The translations under genes and the position numbers were made by a program. Below, one piece after another: positions 1 to 5,894 of a DNA stretch of 6,946 nucleotides; position 1 is the first letter of the stretch; each line of letters begins with the position of its first letter. Source of the DNA: Methanosarcinales archaeon (GTDB lineage: Archaea; Halobacteriota; Methanosarcinia; Methanosarcinales; Methanocomedenaceae); NCBI GenBank assembly GCA_013330355.1, contig DUIM01000149.1:1-6946 (forward strand). The letters are read 5' to 3'. The notes under the pieces were generated by a model. The model made no database searches. It saw only the letters and a program-made list of their open reading frames with translations, and was not told the origin of the DNA.

Positions 1-1613
1 GCATGTTCCCGGCTTGAACCCTGGCCGTAGTTATCGCCGCCAATGATAAAACCACCATGCTTCTCTTTTGCCCTGGCAGGGAAATCCGGGTCGATCTGTG
101 AAAACACATATTCACTAATGGCAGGAATATTACTGCGCAGGGGTAGTATCTTCGGGCCTGCCGGCATGATACCGTCTGTGCTGATGTCATCCTCCAGTTT
201 AATCAGTACCTCACCTTCAAGATCAGTTGTTAAGGGTTCGGCTTTAGGCAGGGGTTTGATATTCGGACCCCGTATCACCTCAACAGCTTCCGGGTCATCC
301 GACGGCCTGATTACCATAGAGTCATCAGTAACAAAACTCTCAGGCCATTCCACCTTCGGGTACTCGCCCAGTTTTCTCGGGTCAGTTATCTTTCCGGTAA
401 GTGCGGCTGCCACGCAGACCTCGGGGCTGGCCAGGTAGACACTGTCATCCATAGTACCCGAGCGCCCGGACCAGTTCCTGTTAAAAGACCTGATGGATAC
501 CGAACCCGAAGGAGGGGATGAACCCAGTCCGATACATCCGTCACATGCGGCTTCCATGATACGTGCACCTGCCGAGACCATGTCAGCCAGTGCCCTGTTG
601 CGGATTATGGTCTCCAGCACCTGCCTGGAACCTGGTGTGATATGCAGGCCAACGCCAGGATCTACCTTTTTACCTTTTACTGCTTTGGCGACCAGCATCA
701 GGTCCTTGTAACTGGAATTGGTACATGAACCGATAATTACCTGCTGCACAGGTGTACCCTCTACCTCAGACACCTTTACAACTGCATCAGGAGAGCCTGG
801 TTTTGCCATCATGGGCTCCAGTTCGCCAAGGTTGACCTCGATGTGTTCGTCATATTCTGCATCAGGGTCTGCAGATATCTCATTCCAGTCATCGAGCCTG
901 CCCTGCATCCTGAAAAATTCTTTAGTTACATTATCAGACTGGAATATAGAGCTTGTTGCTCCCAGTTCGGCACCCATATTTGTGATGGTGGCCCGCTCAG
1001 GTACGGATAAGGTACTCACGCCCGGACCGTAGTATTCGAAGACTTTGCCAACGCCGCCTTTCACTGTGAGCCGCCGCAGCATCTCCAGGATGACGTCTTT
1101 TGCAGATACCCAGGGCTTGAGTTTGCCTGTCAATTTCACGCCAACCACCTTTGGCATTGTCACATAATAGGGCGCACCGCCCATTACCACTGCAACATCC
1201 AGTCCCCCCACGCCGATAGCCAGCATGCCCGCACCCCCGCCTGTTGGGGTGTGGCTGTCCGAGCCTATCATAGTGTTACCGGGTTTTGAGAACCGCTCCA
1301 GGTTTACCTGGTGGCAGATACCGTTGCCTGGTTTTGAGAATTGTATTTTGTACTTATTGGCAAATGTCTGCAAGAAGCGGTGGTCGTCTGCGTTCTCGAA
1401 TCCGGCCTGGAGCATATTATGGTCAACGTAGCTGACTGCCAGGGGTACTTTTACTTGTGGAATGTCCAGGGCTTCGAACTGGAGGTACGCCATAGTGCCG
1501 GTGGCGTCCTGGGTCAGGGTCTGGTCTATTGTTATTGCTATTTCCCTACCGGGTGTCATCTCGCCTTTGGCGAGATGGGATGAGATTATTTTATGGGTTA
1601 GGTTCATTGTCAT
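1..1613 (-). CDS. acnA: Aconitate hydratase, Aquifex-type single-chain form (3' end cut off by the window edge)
   Basis: Interconverts citrate and isocitrate through cis-aconitate, in the cytoplasm, on the partial oxidative TCA route to 2-oxoglutarate. The reverse complement reads open for 537 codons. Visible aconitase motifs are DHN (64-66), SDSHT with a glycine run (118-128), GSCTNS with cluster ligand Cys297, the CDGC pair Cys357 and Cys360, and RNWSGRSG (380-386). The swivel domain begins near 465, and the last residues seen are GSSREH (532-537), an active-site loop. All three [4Fe-4S] ligands are therefore present. As I recall, this family is about 640-660 residues, so roughly 100-120 C-terminal residues lie outside the window. 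The ATG at 1613 is chosen because AGGTGA (1620-1625) lies six bases upstream. A second ATG at 1607 is less well spaced. It is transcribed in the same direction as the F420 oxidoreductase gene but has its own TATA box. Homoaconitase or isopropylmalate isomerase is unlikely, because those have separate large and small subunits. Confidence 0.95.
   Translation of the reverse strand, partial: MTMNLTHKIISSHLAKGEMTPGREIAITIDQTLTQDATGTMAYLQFEALDIPQVKVPLAVSYVDHNMLQAGFENADDHRFLQTFANKYKIQFSKPGNGICHQVNLERFSKPGNTMIGSDSHTPTGGGAGMLAIGVGGLDVAVVMGGAPYYVTMPKVVGVKLTGKLKPWVSAKDVILEMLRRLTVKGGVGKVFEYYGPGVSTLSVPERATITNMGAELGATSSIFQSDNVTKEFFRMQGRLDDWNEISADPDAEYDEHIEVNLGELEPMMAKPGSPDAVVKVSEVEGTPVQQVIIGSCTNSSYKDLMLVAKAVKGKKVDPGVGLHITPGSRQVLETIIRNRALADMVSAGARIMEAACDGCIGLGSSPPSGSVSIRSFNRNWSGRSGTMDDSVYLASPEVCVAAALTGKITDPRKLGEYPKVEWPESFVTDDSMVIRPSDDPEAVEVIRGPNIKPLPKAEPLTTDLEGEVLIKLEDDISTDGIMPAGPKILPLRSNIPAISEYVFSQIDPDFPARAKEKHGGFIIGGDNYGQGSSREH
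1557..1577 (-). repeat. Perfect 9-bp hairpin inside the 5' coding end of the aconitase mRNA
   Basis: CATCTCGCC (1557-1565) and GGCGAGATG (1569-1577) are exact inverse complements separated by three bases. In the aconitase mRNA this is a GC-rich stem with an AAA loop, covering codons 13-19 (HLAKGEM), about 36-56 bases past the start codon. It may modulate translation or mRNA stability, or it may be a by-product of codon choice in a conserved N-terminal segment. The symmetry is seen directly; a role is inference. Confidence 0.6.
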
Positions 1614-1619
1614 TGGGAG

Positions 1620-1659
1620 TCACCTGATTAAAAATGGATACACGTCTGATTTTTTATAA
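1620..1659 (-). promoter_or_regulatory. Aconitase promoter and ribosome binding site
   Basis: On the minus strand, TTATAAAA (1652-1659) is a good archaeal TATA box. About 26 bases downstream, a transcript would begin near 1630, giving a leader of about 17 nt. AGGTGA (1620-1625) in that leader matches the archaeal anti-Shine-Dalgarno and sits six bases before the ATG at 1613. This separates aconitase transcription from the upstream F420 oxidoreductase gene, although read-through across the 141-bp gap remains possible. Confidence 0.55.
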
Positions 1660-1754
1660 TGTATTACATAGTTTGTTCAATTATCCTGTTTCATGATCAA
1701 CTGGTAAATTATTAGATATCGAAATGGGAATGATGATGAATAAAATCTCCCCGA

Positions 1755-2408
1755 TCATACACTCTTTATTCCCAGATGCTTCTTCTTATTTAATACAGCC
1801 AGGTTTACCAGCAAGGGAGTGATACTTTCCACCATGCATGAAACCTCCAGGGGCCCGGCCATCATTGGATTTAAACCAGGGATATCCTTTACCAGATCAC
1901 TCACCACATTGTTTGCCTTTTCATGGTCCCCGCATATGAATACGTCCATATCCAGTTTATTCTTGATATCGGCAAGCTTTTTAGCAGAGACATTATGGAA
2001 AGCAGAAACCAGTTTTACACCTTCTGGAAGCAAACTCTGGATTTCCGTAGCCGCACAACCGGAGTCCGGTGGTGTATAGAGAAAATGGCCATTTTTTGTC
2101 ATCGGCACCACAATAGAGATGATGATCTGGTCCTTCAGGTATGGTTTAATTGTTTCAATTGTTGACGATACATGCTCATATGGCACTGATAGTACAACCA
2201 CTTCGGCCTGGTCAACAGCATCCGGATTAAGGCATCCTGTGATAGTACAGGTATCTCCCGATTCTTTCAGTATCTCTCGGTATTTATCAGTTGAAGCTTG
2301 TGCTTTTTCAAGTTTCCTTGAGCCGACAAACACTTCATGTTTAACAGCCCACCTGAGAGCAAGTCCTTCCCCAATACTTCCAGTTCCGCCAAGTATTGCT
2401 ATTTTCAT
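1755..2408 (-). CDS. npdG: F420H2:NADP+ oxidoreductase (Fno / NpdG)
   Basis: Transfers hydride between reduced coenzyme F420 and NADP+, linking the F420 pool of C1 metabolism to NADPH for biosynthesis; cytoplasmic. The 217-residue product is the usual length for the family and resembles Archaeoglobus Fno along its whole length as I remember it. Residues 1-15 form the Rossmann strand and GGTGSIG dinucleotide loop. GSRKLEK (29-35) supplies Ser, Arg and Lys where the family contacts the NADP 2'-phosphate. LVSAFHNVSA and the C-terminal GPLEVSCMVESITPLL segment are further family landmarks. The reading frame is open back to an ATG at 2456, but that start would lie upstream of the TATA box at 2436-2445. 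The ATG at 2408 also starts exactly at the family's conserved MKIAILGG, so it is chosen. The gene is divergent from the glcD-type operon. Direction of flux cannot be read from sequence. Confidence 0.93.
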   Translation of the reverse strand: MKIAILGGTGSIGEGLALRWAVKHEVFVGSRKLEKAQASTDKYREILKESGDTCTITGCLNPDAVDQAEVVVLSVPYEHVSSTIETIKPYLKDQIIISIVVPMTKNGHFLYTPPDSGCAATEIQSLLPEGVKLVSAFHNVSAKKLADIKNKLDMDVFICGDHEKANNVVSDLVKDIPGLNPMMAGPLEVSCMVESITPLLVNLAVLNKKKHLGIKSV

Positions 2409-2435
2409 TGTATCACGCATTCCCAGTATAATTAT

Positions 2436-2445
2436 GTATATAAAA
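2436..2445 (-). promoter_or_regulatory. npdG TATA box, near-leaderless promoter
   Basis: The minus strand reads TTTTATATAC here. A start of transcription about 26 bases downstream falls near 2414, only about six bases before the ATG at 2408. A weak GTGAT (2412-2416) lies just before the start codon, too close to be a normally spaced ribosome binding site. The mRNA is therefore probably leaderless or nearly so. Confidence 0.5.
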
Positions 2446-2471
2446 TGTTTGTGCAAGAGATAATACCGGAA

Positions 2472-2494
2472 ATTTATAATTTACATGTATAAAT
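2472..2494. promoter_or_regulatory. Candidate operator: inverted repeat midway between two divergent TATA boxes
   Basis: ATTTATA (2472-2478) and TATAAAT (2488-2494) form a perfect 7-bp inverted repeat around a 9-base spacer. An overlapping 8-bp palindrome, TACATGTA, occupies 2482-2489. The element is centred near 2483, roughly 40 bases from each of the npdG (2436-2445) and glcD-type (2520-2527) TATA boxes. A dimeric regulator bound here could act on both genes. The region is AT-rich, so chance symmetry is possible. Confidence 0.35.
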
Positions 2495-2519
2495 CTAAAA
2501 ATGATATTCCTTGCAGAAA

Positions 2520-2527
2520 CTTATAAA
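2520..2527 (+). promoter_or_regulatory. TATA box of the glcD-type operon
   Basis: CTTATAAA is placed so that transcription would begin near 2550, about five bases ahead of the ATG at 2555. No Shine-Dalgarno-like sequence precedes that ATG, so the message is probably near-leaderless. This also argues against the in-frame ATG at 2501, which lies upstream of the TATA box. A second TATA-like string (2473-2480) overlaps the inverted repeat and could serve a longer transcript. Confidence 0.5.
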
Positions 2528-2554
2528 CAATTAATAATAATCACACATCAGTAC

Positions 2555-3934
2555 ATGAATCTACTAAAGAATCTCCAGGATATCGTCACCCCATCCCGCA
2601 TCTCCAATGACCCGGCTGAGTTGTACTGTTATTCCTCTGACGCTTCATACATAACAGGCACACCTGATTATGTGGTCATGCCATGCACCACAACAGAAGT
2701 ATCGGAAATAGTCAAACTGGCACACATGCACCGCATACCCATCACTGCCAGGGGCGCAGGCACAGGCCTTGCCGGAGGTGCAGTACCCTTACGAGGCGGT
2801 ATCGTGCTGGATATGAGCCGGATGAACAAGCTACTTGATATTGACATCAGGAATCTGCAGGTACTGGTGGAACCCGGACTCATTCACGCAGACCTGAACC
2901 GCTCACTTGAACCCTACGGTTTCTTCTTCCCGCCGGACCCGGGCAGCAGCGAGATGTGCACCCTGGGCGGACTTATTGCCAACAGGGGCAGTGGTATGCG
3001 CTCGGTAAAATACGGCACAGTTACTGATTACGTACTGGACCTGGAAGTGGTGATGCCGGACGGTACAATAATCCAGACCGGAGGCAAGGTCATGAAATCG
3101 GCATCAGGGTATGACCTCACTGCATTAATGGTTGGTTCGGAAGGCACCCTTGGCGTCATTACAGGGACCAGGTTGAAGATACACCCGCTACCCAAAGCCA
3201 GGGCGGCAGTGCTGGCCCATTTCAATGACCTGGAAGCTGCAGGCAATGCAGTATCTGCCATAATGGGCCGTGGGTTAGTGCCCTCTGCCTGCGAACTGAT
3301 GGACAGTACAACCATCCGGGCAGTAAATGCGTATGATCCGGATCTTAACATCCCGGACTGCGAAGCCCTGCTTCTTATCGAGGTGGATGGTGCACCCTGC
3401 AGCGTGGAATCAGATGCAGTAAATGTGGCAGACTGCTGCAAGGAACTTGGAGCGTTTAATGTCAGGATAGCCGGTTCAGAGTCAGAGATGAAAGAGCTAT
3501 GGGCTGCACGTCGCCTGGCAGGTGCCGCTGTGACACGACTAAGTCCGGGAAAGACCAGGGTCTATATAGGCGAGGATGTAGCAGTACCCCTCTCAGTTAT
3601 CCCTGAGATGCTCAGGGAAATTCGTGCTATCTCCAAAAAGCACGGTCTTACTATCATGACCTACGGTCATGCAGGAGACGGCAATTTGCACACAGGCATG
3701 GCCATTGATACGCTTGATGAGAAACAGTGGGAAGTGATTAAACAGGCGGCTGATGATATCCACAGGGCGGCCTTGCTGCTGGGCGGCACAGTCTCAGGGG
3801 AGCACGGTATTGGAAGTGCCCGCGGGATGTATATGACTGAAGAGCACGGCAGCGCACTTGAGGTCATGGTATCTATCAAAAAGGCGCTGGACCCTTATAA
3901 TATTATGAACCCACAGAAGGTGGGTCTGGAATGA
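2555..3934 (+). CDS. glcD: FAD-linked 2-hydroxyacid dehydrogenase, GlcD / D-lactate dehydrogenase family
   Basis: Flavoprotein expected to oxidise a 2-hydroxyacid (D-lactate, glycolate or a related acid) to the 2-oxoacid and pass electrons to the iron-sulfur partner encoded next. From the ATG at 2555 the product is 459 residues, normal for GlcD. The N-terminal FAD-binding (PCMH-type) domain shows ARGAGTGLAGG (65-75), PPDPGS (126-131) and GGLIAN (138-143). The C-terminal FAD-oxidase domain carries HAGDGNLH (372-379) and SGEHGIG (414-420), whose histidines and acidic residues bind the metal and substrate carboxylate in this family. It ends in the typical DPYNIMNPQKVG. The start at 2555 gives the family-like MNLLKNLQDIV; an 18-residue extension from 2501 is disfavoured by promoter position. 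It overlaps the next gene by four bases, indicating translational coupling. Substrate cannot be decided from sequence; D-lactate and glycolate are equally plausible. Confidence 0.92.
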   Translation: MNLLKNLQDIVTPSRISNDPAELYCYSSDASYITGTPDYVVMPCTTTEVSEIVKLAHMHRIPITARGAGTGLAGGAVPLRGGIVLDMSRMNKLLDIDIRNLQVLVEPGLIHADLNRSLEPYGFFFPPDPGSSEMCTLGGLIANRGSGMRSVKYGTVTDYVLDLEVVMPDGTIIQTGGKVMKSASGYDLTALMVGSEGTLGVITGTRLKIHPLPKARAAVLAHFNDLEAAGNAVSAIMGRGLVPSACELMDSTTIRAVNAYDPDLNIPDCEALLLIEVDGAPCSVESDAVNVADCCKELGAFNVRIAGSESEMKELWAARRLAGAAVTRLSPGKTRVYIGEDVAVPLSVIPEMLREIRAISKKHGLTIMTYGHAGDGNLHTGMAIDTLDEKQWEVIKQAADDIHRAALLLGGTVSGEHGIGSARGMYMTEEHGSALEVMVSIKKALDPYNIMNPQKVGLE

Positions 3935-4971
3935 AGGAATATCTCAGGGACATTGTCAAGTGTGTAAAGTGTGGCCGCTGCCGCACGGTATGTCCTCCCG
4001 GGCAGGTAGAGGGCTGGGAATCATCAGGACCCAGGGGCAGGATGCTAATGGCACAAGGAATGGCTTTTGGGCTTGAGCCTTCAAATAGTTTGATCACGAG
4101 TATCTTGACATGCACCACATGCCAGCAGTGTGTTACTGAATGCCCGTCAGGTGCAGACCCGCACCAGGTGACCAGGGCAGCCCGGCGTAAACTTGTGGCA
4201 CTTGGACATGCGTCCCCTCACCAGATAGAAATGCAGGAGCGCATCAAGGATACTGGCAATTCGCTTGGGGACAGATCATCAAGGACGGCATGGCTCACCG
4301 AAACCCGGGTTCCCGGGGATTCGGGATATGTATATTTTGCAGGGTGTCTGGCATCATACAGGTATCAGTCCACTGTTGCGGCTACTTACGGAATACTAAG
4401 AATGTTCGGGGTCGGATTCCTGGAGGACGAGCAGTGCTGTGGTTCGCCGCTATTCAGGCTGGGGCTGGACGCATCTGATCTTATCGCACATAATTCCAGG
4501 CAGATAGAGGCTGCGGGTGCACATACGGTCATTGTTGGCTGTGCCGGCTGCTTTTCCATGCTAAAGGAACAATACCAGGGTTTTGACGTATTGCATCTTT
4601 CAGAGTTCCTGGCAGAAAGGCTTGACAGGCTATGCACAAGAAGACTTGACATCTCAGTCACTTATCATGACCCGTGCCACCTTGGCAGGGCGCATTGGAT
4701 ATATGATGCACCCAGGAATGTTATTGAAGAAATATGCACTCTTGTGGAGATGGATGCGTCGAGGGAAAAAGCCAGTTGCTGCGGCGGAGGGGGCGGTGTC
4801 AGGCTGGGATATCCCGAACTCTCGGGTTCCATGGCAGGGAAATTAAAAGAGAATATCCCGGCCGGAATAGATTATGTGGTGACGTCATGTCCTCTTTGTT
4901 TCAGGAATCTGTCAGATACGGGAGTAAAAGTGCTTGATCTGGCAGACCTTGTATGGATGGCTATTGAATGA
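3931..4971 (+). CDS. HdrD/GlcF-like iron-sulfur protein with two CCG domains
   Basis: Electron-transfer partner of the preceding flavoprotein. The 346-residue protein starts with two CxxCxxCxxxC [4Fe-4S] motifs: Cys11, 14, 17, 21 and Cys61, 64, 67, 71. Two cysteine-rich CCG domains follow, and both are complete: Cys139, Cys169-170, Cys204, Cys207 (spacings x29 and x33), then Cys249, Cys283-284, Cys320, Cys323 (x33 and x35). The second is followed by a glycine run (CCGGGGG). In heterodisulfide reductase, complete CCG motifs hold the non-cubane clusters that split CoM-S-S-CoB, but GlcF and LutA-type proteins share the architecture. No membrane segment is present and no HdrE-like cytochrome gene adjoins it. 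It is short relative to the roughly 400 residues I expect for HdrD or GlcF. AGGTG (3918-3922) precedes the ATG within the upstream gene, and ATGA overlap suggests a 1:1 complex. GlcF-like function is the safest call; disulfide chemistry is only possible. Confidence 0.88.
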   Translation: MKEYLRDIVKCVKCGRCRTVCPPGQVEGWESSGPRGRMLMAQGMAFGLEPSNSLITSILTCTTCQQCVTECPSGADPHQVTRAARRKLVALGHASPHQIEMQERIKDTGNSLGDRSSRTAWLTETRVPGDSGYVYFAGCLASYRYQSTVAATYGILRMFGVGFLEDEQCCGSPLFRLGLDASDLIAHNSRQIEAAGAHTVIVGCAGCFSMLKEQYQGFDVLHLSEFLAERLDRLCTRRLDISVTYHDPCHLGRAHWIYDAPRNVIEEICTLVEMDASREKASCCGGGGGVRLGYPELSGSMAGKLKENIPAGIDYVVTSCPLCFRNLSDTGVKVLDLADLVWMAIE

Positions 4972-4974
4972 TCA
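4969..4974. other. Abutting convergent stop codons in one TGATCA palindrome
   Basis: The plus-strand HdrD-like gene ends with TGA at 4969-4971 and the minus-strand hypothetical gene ends with TGA at 4974-4972. The two stops together are the palindrome TGATCA, leaving no intergenic base. Any termination signal for either gene must lie inside the opposing coding sequence, so 3' antisense overlap of the transcripts is likely. A weak 7-bp stem with one wobble (4973-4979 with 4986-4992) is the only nearby structure. Confidence 0.8.
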
Positions 4975-5355
4975 GTTTTTGTCCCAGAACTGCTCTTCAT
5001 AATCGTCAGGGACATCACCCAGATCTGTAATGTTCTTCGTTTTTTTGACATTTGATGTTTTATCATCGGCTGCCTGTTTGGGCTGATGCTCTGGTTTTCC
5101 AGTTTCCCGGAGGCTGTCGGACTTTGACCCGGCATCGACAAAGATTGCTGCTTTAGTAGAATTTTTACTGGTTGATTTTACCCTGGCTGCATAATTATCC
5201 ACTATCGGTTCGCCCAGGTTTTTCCGGTCAGGGGTAGAGTAATACCCCATAATGCAGTATTCTTCATTCGATCGCCATTCCAGGATGTACATATTACATT
5301 TATTGCCAGTACATGGACCTGATCCTGTCTTAGGGCATACTGTGGGGAGTGACAT
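4972..5355 (-). CDS. Unrecognised small protein: N-terminal Cys4 cluster, charged linker, acidic aromatic tail
   Basis: I do not recognise this family. From the ATG at 5355 the product has 127 residues. The first 40 contain all four cysteines (Cys7, Cys15, Cys20, Cys34; x7, x4, x13) with many glycines and aromatics, which could bind zinc or an iron-sulfur cluster. Residues from about 45 to 105 are rich in Lys, Ser, Asp and Gln and look disordered. The protein ends in an acidic aromatic stretch, DVPDDYEEQFWDKN, that resembles a short binding tail. No signal peptide or membrane segment is seen. The frame is open back to 5502, but the 49 extra residues are Ile/Phe/Ser/Gln-rich, come from AT-rich sequence and include a 9-nt tandem repeat, so they look like untranslated leader. 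No clear Shine-Dalgarno precedes 5355, so the start is uncertain. It converges on the GlcD/HdrD-like operon and is divergent from the DUF5611-like gene. Confidence 0.65.
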   Translation of the reverse strand: MSLPTVCPKTGSGPCTGNKCNMYILEWRSNEEYCIMGYYSTPDRKNLGEPIVDNYAARVKSTSKNSTKAAIFVDAGSKSDSLRETGKPEHQPKQAADDKTSNVKKTKNITDLGDVPDDYEEQFWDKN

Positions 5356-5385
5356 ACAATCATATATTGAGTCTACTAATAGATT

Positions 5386-5412
5386 AAATGATTGAAATGA
5401 TTGAATTGATTG
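5386..5412. repeat. Three tandem copies of a 9-nt unit
   Basis: AAATGATTG occurs at 5386-5394 and exactly again at 5395-5403, followed by AATTGATTG (one change) at 5404-5412. The array sits 31 bases upstream of the chosen start of the Cys4 protein and in the divergent region shared with the DUF5611-like gene. If the longer reading frame were translated, it would encode QSI-QSF-QSF on the minus strand. It could be replication slippage, a repeated protein-binding site, or an mRNA leader element. Confidence 0.7.
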
Positions 5413-5523
5413 AGTTTTAAAAATTTTAGTGTTGGTGTAAAACCTGGCTTTTGTAGATATGTAAAAAGTCTTTCTGATTAAGTACATAATCTGAAATATC
5501 ATATACTACGAAAAAATGCAAAG

Positions 5524-5563
5524 TATTTTATCATTCTGCAATCAACAGACACATAAAGGTGAT
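5524..5563 (+). promoter_or_regulatory. Promoter and strong ribosome binding site for the DUF5611-like gene
   Basis: TATTTTATC (5524-5532) preceded by a purine-rich stretch is a reasonable TATA/BRE pair and predicts transcription from about 5552. GGTGAT (5558-5563) is an excellent match to the archaeal anti-Shine-Dalgarno. It lies four bases before an in-frame ATT (5568) but 43 bases before the first ATG (5607). The position of this site therefore decides in favour of the upstream, non-ATG start. Confidence 0.55.
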
Positions 5564-5567
5564 ATAA

Positions 5568-5876
5568 ATTCACGAATACAAGTTAAAGCGAGGATTCAAG
5601 CCTGAAATGGACCGCATAAAAGAAGTATTGCAAGACAGTTTCCAGGTTCCTGTGACCGAAGAGGATGGAAAACTCATTGTCAGTTACGGCGCACTTGCGC
5701 GTATAGAGGCCAGTATTGTAGATAAGAAACTGTGCGTGGATACAACGCCCAACCCAAACGTCCCTGACGAGGAGATACTGGATACCAACAGGAGATTCAG
5801 GAATTTCCTTGATAATGCCACAGGCTATACTGCAAAACAGCGGGTCAGCAAAGCGAAAAAAGATATAGGGAAATAA
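5568..5876 (+). CDS. Small archaeal conserved protein, DUF5611-like, probable ATT start
   Basis: A small soluble protein resembling the archaeal family I recall as DUF5611; its function is unknown. The first ATG, at 5607, would give 89 residues beginning MDRIKEVLQDSF. In the same frame, after a stop at 5565-5567, an ATT at 5568 adds HEYKLKRGFKPE, a charged, protein-like stretch that matches my memory of how family members begin. It is directly served by GGTGAT at 5558-5563. No GTG or TTG lies between, so ATT is the only candidate for the longer 102-residue form. The core contains SYGALARIEASIV and a C-terminal DTNRRFRNFLDNATGYTAKQR helix region, followed by a lysine-rich end. There is no membrane segment and no obvious catalytic motif. 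It ends 18 bases before the chorismate-lyase-like gene, so the two are probably co-transcribed. If ATT is not used, the CDS is 5607-5876. The gene is secure; the start and family name are less so. Confidence 0.75.
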   Translation: MHEYKLKRGFKPEMDRIKEVLQDSFQVPVTEEDGKLIVSYGALARIEASIVDKKLCVDTTPNPNVPDEEILDTNRRFRNFLDNATGYTAKQRVSKAKKDIGK

Positions 5877-5894
5877 TTATTCCATAATTCAGGT

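Noticed and set aside
43..1583. Several plus-strand open frames of 65-131 codons across the first 1.6 kb
   Set aside because: They lie opposite the continuous minus-strand aconitase frame, which carries all the family motifs; they are antisense shadows.
2409..2456. 16-residue N-terminal extension of the F420 oxidoreductase
   Set aside because: It would start upstream of the TATA box at 2436-2445, and family members begin at the MKIAILGG strand.
2501..2554. 18-residue N-terminal extension of the GlcD-type protein
   Set aside because: It precedes the best TATA box (2520-2527), and the residues are not family-like, while the ATG at 2555 gives a normal GlcD start.
4302..4318. AACCCGGGTT palindrome followed by a second CCCGGG
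   Set aside because: Within the HdrD-like coding sequence, it encodes a plain TRVPG stretch; short GC palindromes like this arise easily from codon use.
5040..5046. Run of seven T as a terminator for the plus-strand redox operon
   Set aside because: It is explained by lysine codons (KKTKN) of the opposing Cys4 gene and lies 70 bases past the stop without a clear hairpin; possible but unsupported.
5356..5502. 49-residue N-terminal extension of the Cys4 protein
   Set aside because: AT-rich, repeat-containing sequence with no ribosome binding site near 5502; treated as leader, though the start at 5355 also lacks a clear site.
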